In this document: in pieces, positions 56,601 through 64,000 of the stretch | Layout: every line of letters begins with the position of its first letter | How positions within the stretch are numbered: position 1 is the first letter of the stretch | NCBI GenBank assembly: GCA_003615045.1 | Contig: ML014197.1 | Span: 1 to 64,000, forward strand | Direction of reading: 5' to 3' | DNA length: 64,000 nucleotides | Source: Caulochytrium protostelioides | Taxonomy: Eukaryota > Chytridiomycota > Caulochytriomycetes > Caulochytriales > Caulochytriaceae | Translations under genes and position numbers: made by a program | Notes under the pieces: generated by a model | What the model was told of the DNA's origin: nothing | The model's input: the letters and a program-made list of their open reading frames with translations, nothing else | Databases searched by the model: none

Positions 56601-59600
56601 GCGAGCAGCACCCACGCGCGGTACTCGCCGAGCCGGTCGGTCTCAGAGAGCTGGACAATCTGCCAGTCGTTCTGCAGGATCGCCGCGGCCTGCTGATGCA
56701 AGTAGCTCTCGAGTCCGGTCCTGTTGCGCAGCGACCGCCGCCCGCTCCGCCGCGCCTCCCGCAGCGCCTTCCACCGCACCTTCGCACCGCGCAGCCAACC
56801 CGCATAGTCGGTCTCGATGTCAGGATACTCGGACGCGTTGTCCACCACGCCGTCCTCGACGATGGCGCCTACCACGGCGCTCTCGGGGCCGCCGTCCTGC
56901 TCACCCGCGGCGGTGAGGTGGCGTCCCGTGGCTTTGCGCTTGGACGAAACAACGGCGACGGCCCCATGGCGGCCGCCGGACATCGGGTGCGCATGCGGTA
57001 CGAACGCGTCCTCCAGGTCGGCGACCTCGGCGGGCGCGCGCGCCGGCTTCACGACGCGGGCGAACATGTCGGAGATCTTGGTCTGCTTGGCCGTCGCTTC
57101 CTGGGTCTGGACGCGGCGGTGGAGCCAGGCCGGGTGCTGCACGCGGGGCACGGGGTTCGAAACCTTCTGCATGGCGGCCGGGATTGTGATCAGGCGCTGG
57201 ATCGTCGACGCGAACCGGTCGAGGTAGTACTGCCAGTCGAGGACGTCCTTGAGCGCGACGTCGTCCGGCAGCGCGACGTCACGAAGCCACTTGCGCAGAA
57301 AGTGGCGCTTCACCGCGGGCTCGGCCTGGAAGATGGCCACGGGCACGGCGCGCTCGCTGACTGGGATGCCCGCGGGCTTGTGGCTGATGACGAAGTGGCA
57401 GTTGATGCCGCGGTCGCGCACCATCGCCTCGCCGAGAAATTCGGCCAGCCGCTTCGCCGTCGTGATCGAGGTCGATTTTTGCGCGCCGTACTCGAGCAGC
57501 GACTTGCTCATGCTGCGGTTCTCGCCGATCAGCTCAAAGAGCTCGTCTTCGCCGAGGTCTGCGCCGCGGCTGTAGAGGATGTCGAGCCAGCGATTCGCGA
57601 CGTCGGCCACGGCCTGGTAGCAGGTCTCCAGGGTCGTGCCTTCGAGGAATCGCTGGAAGATCTGGCCTTGGAAAATCTTGATCAGCTTGAGCTCGCCGCG
57701 GCGCTTGATCTCGAAGCCCTTCAGCTCGGCGAGCGAGCCGTCGTCGTTAAACACCGCATATCGCTTCTTGAGAAGCTTGTCCTCCTCGGTCGAGCTCGGC
57801 AGGATCATCGCGCGGTACGGTCCGTCGACCTCAAAGAAAATCGAGTTCTCGGAGCGGAAAGCCCAGTTTGCCGCGCCCGTCTGCGGGTCCACGACTTCTT
57901 CGCCGTACTGGTGGTTCGTGAACTGATCGTGCACGAGATGGTTCAGCATGACGCAGGGATACGAGATGCTGAGGGACTTGCCGCTCTTCAGCTTGAAGCT
58001 AAAGTTCTCGGGGAACGACTGGGGCAGAATGCACCAGATGCCGTCGGTATCGAGTTCGAGGGGGCGGCCGAGCTGCTCGACGCGCTGCCGCGCGAGCTGG
58101 ATAATGGTCGCGCCCATCAGGCAGACAATGCCCGCCATCTCCATGCTGTACCACCGCGCGCCCTTGCGCATGACGTACCCGTAGAACGAGTTGAGAATGC
58201 ACTTGTGGGCGAGCTGCAGACTGTCGTACACCACAATCAGCTTGCGAGCCTCCTCGGCCGCGGCGAGGTCCTTCGCCGCAAGCGCGCTGTCGAGCTTCTT
58301 TTTCCACGTCTTGTGGAGGCCCTTGTACTCGTAACGCCGGTCGCGGAAGTTGCGGACTGTGTTGACGTAGAAGGGGTTCTCGCGCTGGCAGACGGTGCTC
58401 TGCTTGGCGACGATCTGCGTCTCGTGCAGGCGGTGGTAGACCTTGCGGCTGTAGTCGCTGATGCGCGCCTTAAGGCGGGCGGCCTGATCGTGCGGCCCGA
58501 GCTGCTGCCACGTCTTGGTCAGAAACCCGCGGTCGTCGCGGGTGCGGACCTGGAACGTCTCGTGTTCGAGCTGGTTGCGCAGCATGTTGATTTCGTCGCG
58601 CTTGGGCGGGAAGTACTCGCCGCGCCAGCTCCACGGCAGCTTGCGCTTGCACGGCGCGCCCGGGCGGTTGTAGTCGCAGCTCGCGCAGTCGGCCTCGTCG
58701 ACCATCGCGTCGGGCTGGAGCCGGTTCGTCAGGATGATGTTCGGGTACATGGCCGCGACATCGAGATGGTAGATAAGCGGCGCCTCGGACCGCGACGGGC
58801 GGTCCCGCATGTCCTCGAGCGCGGCCTTGATCTGCGCGTGGACCTCGTCGTAGTTGGCGATCTCATCGAGGGCGGTCTGGGACTCGACGGTGATCGTGAA
58901 CGCGAGGGCGCGGTCCAGTTCGTCGATCAGCTGCTGGCACGCGGCGGGCGCCACGTGGAACTGCGTGGGCAGGTCGCTGCGGAACACGCCGGCCTCGAGG
59001 GCCTCCACGTGACCGCCGACGTACGTCTCGGTCTCGAGCAGGTGCCCATCAAAGTAGCGGCTCGCGGGATCGGTATGCTTGTTGGGCATGAGAATGTTGG
59101 CCTCGTACGCTTCGATCATGAGCAGCGCCTCGCAGAGCGTGCCCGACCCGCGGCGCAGCACGTCGTCGGGCGCCATCGGGATGATGTTGCACAGCGAAAA
59201 GATGAACGGGTGCACGTACTTCATGTAGAGATAGTACGTGGCGACGGCGTCCGAGACCGAGTACTGCGCGAGCATCTGGGGCTGCTCGGACGCGAAGCGG
59301 GTCATGTCCTCAGGGTCGACCTCGATCGGGTTGTACCCGAGCTTGGCGGTCGTCACGGCCTTGAGGCCCTGCGAGCCCTGCGGCAGGTACGAGTCGCGCT
59401 TCACCCAAGCAAAGCAGTCCATGTGGATCGAGGAGGACGATTTGTACTCGCCGTTGGCGTCCTTGGCGAACCCGAGCTGTCCCTTGAAGTCGAGCCCGAG
59501 CGTCGTCGCGCGGGCCTCGACAAATGGCCAGTCGAAGAAGTCGCCGTTGTACGTCACGAACACGGTCGGCCGCACGGTGCGGATGTGCGCAAAGAACCGC

Positions 59601-60679
59601 TGCAGCAGCGCCGTCTCGTCGGCCTCGTTGAAGATCGTGAAGGGGCCTTCGTACTCGGGCTTCGGCGTATACTCAAAGTCGTCGATGTCCTGCGACACGA
59701 CCTGGCGGTTCGTGATCAGGAACCCCTGCCCGTCGATCATGTACGAAATCATCATGATGACGTCAAACGCAGCGTCCGGGAACTTGAGCGGCAGTTTGGT
59801 GGTCTCAATGTCCCAGGCAAGGACGACGGGGTCGGCACGCTTGACGATGTCGCGGCGGGGCCGCAAGGCGATAGCGCCGCCGCGCACGCTGACTTCGTAC
59901 CACGTGCCGACGCGGAGGTCCAGGTCGATCGCGCAGCGCACGTAATACATCAGATCGTACTCGCGCAGCTCGAGAATGCACTCCAGCGGGTCCTGATAGG
60001 AGCGCTTCGCGGCGGCGCGATGCTGCTGGTGCACGGCGAGGTGGCCCTCGTAGGCGATCTCGTTCTTGTCGATCAGCTCGTCGTAGTAGTCATAGGCAGC
60101 CTGATGGCTGTCGGCGCCCTTGGCCGAGTTGACCGAGGCGGCCTTCATGAGGGGTTTGCGAACATTGTAGAAGTCCTGCATGTTGGTAAACGTCAGCTTG
60201 ATGACCTCGCGCTTCTGCCCGATGAGGTGGTTGGCGAGCTTGAGGTCCTCGCGCACCTGGCGCTCGGTGCTGACGCAGAGGGTGTCGAAGCGCTTCTTGA
60301 TGCACGCCTCCACCATGGCCTCGGTACCGGGCCGGCAGACGAGGTAGAAGTACGGCTGGTAGACGATCGTCGACTTGAAGTACGCGCCCGCGTCGTCGAT
60401 GAAGTAGAGATGGATCCCGCTCTTGCCGGCGTCCTTCTCGTTCTCCTGGACCAACGTGTCCTGCATATTGACGAGCCAGCCGAGCCGCGCGGGGCCCTCG
60501 TCGTAAGTGTAGAACCCCATACCCTCGTCAAAGGCGTTCACCTGTTGGACCTGTTCGTACCGCTCGGCCGCGACGGCAGCCGGCGTCTCGGGCGCCTCAT
60601 GCCGCTCGAAGCCCCCGGCCGGGAAATCGAGCGGGCCTTCGTTGAGATGGCCGAGCGCGGCATCGCCCCCGTCGTCCAT
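53621..60679 (-). CDS. POL2: DNA polymerase epsilon catalytic subunit
   Basis: Leading-strand replicative polymerase of the nuclear Pol epsilon holoenzyme, complete at 2352 aa from ATG 60679 with no intron. The proofreading exonuclease motif AWDIETTKLP has Asp290 and Glu292, the same numbers as in yeast Pol2. Polymerase motif A is DVAAMYPNIILTN (Asp640), motif B is KCILNSFYGYVMRKGARWYS, and motif C is ELDTDGIW (Asp877, Asp879). The Fe-S cysteines Cys665, Cys668 and Cys677 (CASCDYNRPGAPCK) plus Cys764 are in place. The inactive C-terminal polymerase half is present, ending in two zinc modules, CDYCHFC...CSEC and CGNC...CPKC, that bind the B-subunit. Every catalytic residue looks intact. It converges on the zinc-transporter gene (247 bp) and diverges from DNA2. 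Confidence 0.98.
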   Translation of the reverse strand: MDDGGDAALGHLNEGPLDFPAGGFERHEAPETPAAVAAERYEQVQQVNAFDEGMGFYTYDEGPARLGWLVNMQDTLVQENEKDAGKSGIHLYFIDDAGAYFKSTIVYQPYFYLVCRPGTEAMVEACIKKRFDTLCVSTERQVREDLKLANHLIGQKREVIKLTFTNMQDFYNVRKPLMKAASVNSAKGADSHQAAYDYYDELIDKNEIAYEGHLAVHQQHRAAAKRSYQDPLECILELREYDLMYYVRCAIDLDLRVGTWYEVSVRGGAIALRPRRDIVKRADPVVLAWDIETTKLPLKFPDAAFDVIMMISYMIDGQGFLITNRQVVSQDIDDFEYTPKPEYEGPFTIFNEADETALLQRFFAHIRTVRPTVFVTYNGDFFDWPFVEARATTLGLDFKGQLGFAKDANGEYKSSSSIHMDCFAWVKRDSYLPQGSQGLKAVTTAKLGYNPIEVDPEDMTRFASEQPQMLAQYSVSDAVATYYLYMKYVHPFIFSLCNIIPMAPDDVLRRGSGTLCEALLMIEAYEANILMPNKHTDPASRYFDGHLLETETYVGGHVEALEAGVFRSDLPTQFHVAPAACQQLIDELDRALAFTITVESQTALDEIANYDEVHAQIKAALEDMRDRPSRSEAPLIYHLDVAAMYPNIILTNRLQPDAMVDEADCASCDYNRPGAPCKRKLPWSWRGEYFPPKRDEINMLRNQLEHETFQVRTRDDRGFLTKTWQQLGPHDQAARLKARISDYSRKVYHRLHETQIVAKQSTVCQRENPFYVNTVRNFRDRRYEYKGLHKTWKKKLDSALAAKDLAAAEEARKLIVVYDSLQLAHKCILNSFYGYVMRKGARWYSMEMAGIVCLMGATIIQLARQRVEQLGRPLELDTDGIWCILPQSFPENFSFKLKSGKSLSISYPCVMLNHLVHDQFTNHQYGEEVVDPQTGAANWAFRSENSIFFEVDGPYRAMILPSSTEEDKLLKKRYAVFNDDGSLAELKGFEIKRRGELKLIKIFQGQIFQRFLEGTTLETCYQAVADVANRWLDILYSRGADLGEDELFELIGENRSMSKSLLEYGAQKSTSITTAKRLAEFLGEAMVRDRGINCHFVISHKPAGIPVSERAVPVAIFQAEPAVKRHFLRKWLRDVALPDDVALKDVLDWQYYLDRFASTIQRLITIPAAMQKVSNPVPRVQHPAWLHRRVQTQEATAKQTKISDMFARVVKPARAPAEVADLEDAFVPHAHPMSGGRHGAVAVVSSKRKATGRHLTAAGEQDGGPESAVVGAIVEDGVVDNASEYPDIETDYAGWLRGAKVRWKALREARRSGRRSLRNRTGLESYLHQQAAAILQNDWQIVQLSETDRLGEYRAWVLLADRAKASQNILSVEITVPRVFYVNSRVPYPEEDMMRRRGFAISRAVKVLPRGHPVHYLYEFTMSEIYYQEHLADFNTLFSHQAVEGVYETRMPLMTRALLYIRRTMNVTKACMQQRTQQLVRSGAGEKSEKSPLDQLRFNLVTDLRPSPSSARAPPALAMHICYVYWTKSAASAAASARGAVAPQLLGLFFPHLGRGHVVYVEARMRGRTREAESISSAVTQTLYAETLAEHRASARVDADDGDDGGAALDDHSGWVTHRETIDMTVDVVDNAAAAVKHISGLLSDYHKARRGPTLVVLTSPHSLKECLQRGFTSLHDFPTMEMPFHGDDRQLPALDWHRVGLRRMLTRYLAVNAWLTNCMTLSAYADVPPCNIPNTDQTLFISDLFLGRKLMATQHLSWYSPTAVPDLGGRQDHLVPEVFRAPVVSHPTQSAQISIELGIYNFSYNAVLQAQTIDAHEGIDSAADMTASATAAGAAAGSGPHQMLHSHRFGQGIQNDTLSRSVFAVFVELVKQWSREALQDGNAVAGACVARLERYLQNPLAGLFEPALGERVVGLMRRVFVQLLAEFAQFGARIVYAGFDRIILTTQKNDMMNAIGYGAYIVSSLASKPLFAHLDIGIERFYDYLIFKNIDNLCGVVATNHEALSKLLLSDPNFSKPRQAADDDADEASAPAAEFAIMTKFSMIQDLAPFVQTMFKRVFIELLYFVMNHRQQQRQAQQAQRAAVSQTASKDRHTITAALSIADRAANAAKELSAIKTFLLKTLKPGLMQAVDAKLREAEQLMHAYHVAKAKAEAAGHAYDGPVPARDAVLKCVVAIAEILRVYDETATAVKAIRRDCLSLLRVREFANEATWRPRPTFTLDGVLCDYCHFCRTLALADETHRIQQGLPLQPWVCSECDAPYELATIECQLLQALQQETLRFVTQDVICGNCKWVLAEDLRDACPKCSSDLTLGTTGTTLSDVVRLLHAVADQRGMPLLRMYTAQLQSPGSV

Positions 60680-61251
60680 GCCGCCGGCGAGGCGCCGTCC
60701 ACGCGTCGCGCGCCGTTACCGGTGGATGGGGCGCACGTGTGATCCGCCAATGGAGGGCGGGATCCCCTCGAATCCCGAAACACGCGCCGGCGGGAAGGCG
60801 CCGAATCGTTGCGGCGGAATCGCCCCCCGCCGGATGGCAACGACAGGAGAGGAGCCGCCGAAGCGCCGCCTGCGCGAGAAGAGCAGCCAGGCGGTCGTCC
60901 CTCTGATGCCGGGTCGCACCTGTCGCCCCTCCGTGCGACTAGTGCGACTGGTGCAACTCGTGCCAGCCCGGGGCCTACGACGGCCAGGCGGGCGAACGGG
61001 GCTGGGATCGATGAGCACCGCCTATGGATGCGACTGGGGCCGCTGATGCCGGGTCTAATGAGCGTGGTGGCTCGAAATGGCCGCGATGGGCGTGCGCGCT
61101 GCTGGCACGCGGGTGGCTCGAATGAGGTCCGCAACCGGATGGGCGAGGTCGTTCGCCAAGCACGTCCGACGTCAGAAGGCGGATGAGCCTTCGGCGTGGT
61201 GATGCGAATCAGGATGAGGCCGTCGACGGGAATCAGAAGAGTCAGAAGAAT

Positions 61252-61294
61252 CCGAGGAATCCGAGGAATCCGAGGAATCCGAGGAATCCGAGGA
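61252..61294. repeat. Nine-bp CCGAGGAAT tandem repeat
   Basis: Four perfect CCGAGGAAT copies and a truncated fifth in the POL2-DNA2 spacer. Confidence 0.9.
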
Positions 61295-61673
61295 GGGACT
61301 CGTGGCTCGCCGGGGAGAACGATGGCTGCGAGGGACGCCGCGCATCCAGCCGAGGGCAAGATCGTGGGCAGTACGATGCGGATCGCCGACGGTTCAGCTG
61401 TCGTGCTTGCATCGTTCGCCGCGGGTGATGGGACCAGGAGCCGCTTTCCCTTCCATGCGTCGCCCCGCCAACGACGCGCGGCGGCTTCTGTCGCCGGTTC
61501 CGGTGGCCACGTTGGCGATGAGCAATGAGCGATGAGCGATGAGCGCCAACGGCCCGAGGGCGACGGCGACGGCTTGAAGCACGGCCCACGGCGGCCGGGC
61601 TCCCCCAAACGCCGACGAAGGCGCCCGCGGCCCGCCCAGCCGCCGCCGGCGGAAGGGTCCACGGCGGCCGCCC

Positions 61674-61707
61674 GGCCGAGGCCGAGGCCGAGGCCGAGGC
61701 CGAGGCG
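61674..61707. repeat. (CCGAGG)n hexamer run
   Basis: Five to six perfect CCGAGG units in the POL2-DNA2 spacer. Confidence 0.9.
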
Positions 61708-61793
61708 ACTGCACGTGGCGCAGCTGGACACGGCGATCGACTGGCGGACACGGCGTGCTTGCGGGTCGGGCTGCGCCACGCGACGGCGACGCT

Positions 61794-61831
61794 CGGGCGG
61801 CTGCGCCACAGAGGTGTGGCGCAGCCGCCCG
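61794..61831. repeat. Perfect 17-bp inverted repeat with 4-nt loop
   Basis: Left arm CGGGCGGCTGCGCCACA (61794-61810), loop GAGG, right arm TGTGGCGCAGCCGCCCG (61815-61831), a perfect complement. Its core GGCTGCGCCAC occurs again 30 bp to the left at 61769 and in the ATG7 3' repeat. Confidence 0.95.
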
Positions 61832-62188
61832 CCCGGCTCCGGCGGGCGCTGCCGCTATCGCCGACGCCCATCGCGCTTGCTCCGCCCTTTCGCCGATCGC
61901 CGGCGGTCGGCGGCGCCGTGGGCCCCGAAGCAGGGTGTTCTTTGTTGTGGCGGCGGATCGGCATGACACGTGTCGTCTCGACCACCGTGCAGGCGCCGGC
62001 CTCGCGCGGCGGTGCGGTGCGGCGCGGCGCTCGCTAAGCCCTGCGGCGGCCCGTCGACGGCCCATCCGCTTCTCGCGTCGCCCGCTCTCCGTCGCGTGCT
62101 GCGATGTGACGGCGTGACCTGCGCGTCCCGGCATCACTGCTTTTCCCGTGCTCGACGTCCTCGGCGGCTCCTCCCGCCTCCCGAGGCC

Positions 62189-64000
62189 ATGGACGAGGAC
62201 TGGGCCGCCACGCCCGCCCGCCCCGGCCGCGCCAGCTCCGCCCCGCTCGCCGCCACCGCGGACCGCGTCTTCTGGCGCGACAGCCCGCCCCGAGGCACCG
62301 ATGCACGCGCGCTGCCCGTCGCGTCCTGGGCCGCCGCGTCGCCCGCCGCCGCCCTGACGGCTGCAGCATCGGCGGCGGCCGTCGGCACGCTGCGAAGCGA
62401 CCGCGGACCGGGTCCCCGCCACGCCGCCGACGTCGCCGCGCGCGAGGTCTCCCGCTTCAGCTCGATGCTGCAGCCCGGCGCGGCGCGGCGGGCGCCCGCG
62501 GCTACGACGCCTGCGGCCACCGCCACCACCGCCCTGACCGCCACGTCGCCGCTCAAGCGTCTCGCGCAGCGCCGGCGCCACCAGCGGCTCCGTCGCGCCA
62601 ATACCTTCGGGTCGCTCGACGCGACCGAGCCGACATCGGGCACCACGATGGCGCACGGCGGCACTGCTGACGGCTTGCTTCCGCGGCTCCTGGCCCCCGC
62701 TGACAGCGCTCATGCCGGCGCCGACGGCGACGAAGTCCTCGACGCCGGTTCGGACCGGTGGCCGGGTCGCGGGCGCGGCCGCACCAAGTACCGCAGTCTC
62801 AACGACGTCGTCCGTGAAGTCCGTGACGCGTTCGATCTGGCGGGCGAGCCGCCCGCGACGGCATCGGCATCGGCATCGGCATCGGCTTCGGCTTCGGCTT
62901 CGGCTTCGTCGGCGTCCACCGAAACGCCCCCTGCCGCGCCGTTGCATGCTGGGGACCGCGCCGCGACGCCGCCCCTGTCGAGCACGGTCCTCCCGGTGCC
63001 CGATCTGCCGGCGATCCCTGCGGCCGCCGCGCCATCGGCGTCGCTGGGACCATCCGGACCACCGGGCGAGGAGGACTTCGATATGGACCTCGATCTCGAT
63101 CCGGAGCAGGAAGCCGCGCTGTTTGACGCGATGGAACGCCAGCTCAGCGTCCAAATGTCGGCGGCCACAACGCCCCCCATAGCGACGGCGACGGCATCGG
63201 TGCCCTCAGTGCCGCCGGTACCGTCGGGCCTCACTTCGAGCCGGCCTGGCTCGCCGCGTGGGGCCCCTGCCGCCCCGACCCCCGCGCGGCATCGCGGACG
63301 GCCGCGGACACGGCGGCCTCGCCACCAGCGCTTGCTCGTGCTGGGTTTCGAAGACCGCGCGTCCGCCCACGGCCCCGAGCGCGTCGTGCGGCTGCTCGAC
63401 GAGACGACGTCCGAGGACGTCGTGGTTTGTCTGCGCGAGGCGTGGCTCGCGACGCCGCTGCACATCGGCGCCACCGTCCACCTGATCACGGACCGAGTGG
63501 GCGGCGACCAGCACGCCGCCACCGCCGCGCACATCGCCACCCCCGCGATCGAAGACCTCGCGGCGCCCCCGCGTCCCGTGGTCATCGACGACGCGCAGGG
63601 CCTGCTAGTGACCGACCCGGATCTGCTGCTGTCCGCCACCGCGCTGTCGGGGAGCTTCGACTGCGTGCGGCGCGCTGCACTCGACGCCACCGTCAAGCCG
63701 CAGGGCGACGCCTCGGCCGCCATGCTCTACGGCAACGTTCTCCACGAGCTGTGGCAGTCGTGCCTGCTGCAGAACAACTTCGACGCCGCGCACATGGAGG
63801 CCGCCTTGGACGCGATGCTCCCGCGGTACTGGGAAATGCTGTATGCGATCGACGCGACGACCGCGCAGGCCCGCCAGCACCTGGTCGGTCTGCTTCCTGC
63901 GCTGGCGCAGTGGGGCGAGGCTTTCGTGATGGCGCCGCAGCCGGCGGCCGTTCCCGAAAATGGCCTCGAGGCGCTCGTCATCGAAGCCCTCATCGATATC
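62189..64000 (+). CDS. DNA2: DNA2 nuclease/helicase, N-terminal part (cut by window end)
   Basis: Start of the nuclease-helicase that processes long Okazaki flaps and resects double-strand breaks. ATG 62189 opens a frame that stays open to the window end, 604 codons. The first ~380 residues are disordered Ala/Pro-rich sequence. Then comes LLVLGFEDRAS, the start of the Dna2 OB-fold region, with DDAQGLLVTDPDLLLSATAL and SFDCVRRAALDATVKPQG, in which Cys492 is the first iron-sulphur cysteine of the nuclease, and AMLYGNVLHELWQ, the RecB-type nuclease start. The nuclease catalytic residues and helicase lie beyond the window. The start is the first ATG in frame, with a good CC-ATGG context. Confidence 0.92.
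   Translation, partial: MDEDWAATPARPGRASSAPLAATADRVFWRDSPPRGTDARALPVASWAAASPAAALTAAASAAAVGTLRSDRGPGPRHAADVAAREVSRFSSMLQPGAARRAPAATTPAATATTALTATSPLKRLAQRRRHQRLRRANTFGSLDATEPTSGTTMAHGGTADGLLPRLLAPADSAHAGADGDEVLDAGSDRWPGRGRGRTKYRSLNDVVREVRDAFDLAGEPPATASASASASASASASASSASTETPPAAPLHAGDRAATPPLSSTVLPVPDLPAIPAAAAPSASLGPSGPPGEEDFDMDLDLDPEQEAALFDAMERQLSVQMSAATTPPIATATASVPSVPPVPSGLTSSRPGSPRGAPAAPTPARHRGRPRTRRPRHQRLLVLGFEDRASAHGPERVVRLLDETTSEDVVVCLREAWLATPLHIGATVHLITDRVGGDQHAATAAHIATPAIEDLAAPPRPVVIDDAQGLLVTDPDLLLSATALSGSFDCVRRAALDATVKPQGDASAAMLYGNVLHELWQSCLLQNNFDAAHMEAALDAMLPRYWEMLYAIDATTAQARQHLVGLLPALAQWGEAFVMAPQPAAVPENGLEALVIEALIDI

Larger units (their letters stand above)
60680..62188. promoter_or_regulatory. 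Divergent POL2-DNA2 promoter region
   Basis: 1.5 kb between the two start codons, no gene supported. An MCB-like ACGCGT sits at 60701-60706, 22 bp upstream of the POL2 ATG. In the middle are a 9-bp tandem repeat (61252-61294), a CCGAGG hexamer run (61674-61707) and a perfect hairpin (61794-61831). The open frames that cross the region (for example 61394-63154 minus) are repeat-derived shadows. Confidence 0.6.

Noticed and set aside
56195-60742. 4.5-kb open frame antisense to POL2
   Set aside because: GC-rich third positions of POL2 suppress stop codons on the other strand. The translation is Val/Arg/Glu/His-rich with no domain, while the sense strand is an intact Pol epsilon.
1-64000. CRISPR arrays, insertion sequences, rRNA genes, viral genes
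   Set aside because: None seen. The tandem repeats are short and lack spacers, and no transposase, integrase, reverse transcriptase or capsid motif was noticed.

Overview
This is nuclear DNA of a fungus, very GC-rich and with gene families typical of fungi: two APSES/KilA-N proteins, an HSF-type factor, Slu7, Atg7, a Dnf-type P4-ATPase, a B-type cyclin, Sft2, Mic10, a vesicular CDF zinc transporter, DNA polymerase epsilon and Dna2. Most coding regions are single long open frames. The proteins carry long Ala/Ser/Pro-rich insertions and poly-Gln or poly-His tracts. I infer an early-diverging, compact, GC-rich (chytrid-like) fungus; the species cannot be fixed from the sequence.

Layout. 1-1195: two lower-GC open frames of unknown origin in different phases. 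1196-10708: three minus-strand genes, an isoprenylcysteine-methylesterase-like hydrolase, CNOT9/Caf40 with 32 glutamines, and an APSES protein that also has a GATA-like zinc finger. 10709-14861: repeat-rich spacer with one small Som1-like twin-CX9C gene, divergent from ATG7. 14862-24212: plus-strand ATG7, SLU7 and a diverged APSES-like gene, the last converging on a P4-ATPase (24352-29601, minus). 29602-35448: spacer, one weak small ORF and an HSF-family factor. 35449-41394: about 6 kb with no gene I can support. 41395-43852: cyclin B with a 7-codon first exon. 43853-48779: about 5 kb of spacer with a possible decayed cyclic-nucleotide-binding fragment. 48780-53373: MIC10 (14-codon first exon), SFT2 and a zinc transporter on plus. 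53621-60679: complete POL2 on minus. 60680-62188: divergent promoter region with a perfect 17-bp hairpin. 62189-64000: the start of DNA2, cut by the window end.

The genes are mostly housekeeping: mRNA decay and splicing (CNOT9, SLU7), autophagy (ATG7), lipid asymmetry and Golgi traffic (flippase, SFT2), mitochondria (Som1-like, MIC10), cell cycle and replication (cyclin B, POL2, DNA2). They form no single pathway. The one functional pairing is the head-to-head POL2/DNA2 pair. I found no convincing new multi-gene system. The most unusual items are the APSES plus GATA-like protein, the second degenerate APSES-like protein, two very small first exons followed by introns of about 540 bp, and a short motif shared by the ATG7 3' flank and the POL2-DNA2 spacer.
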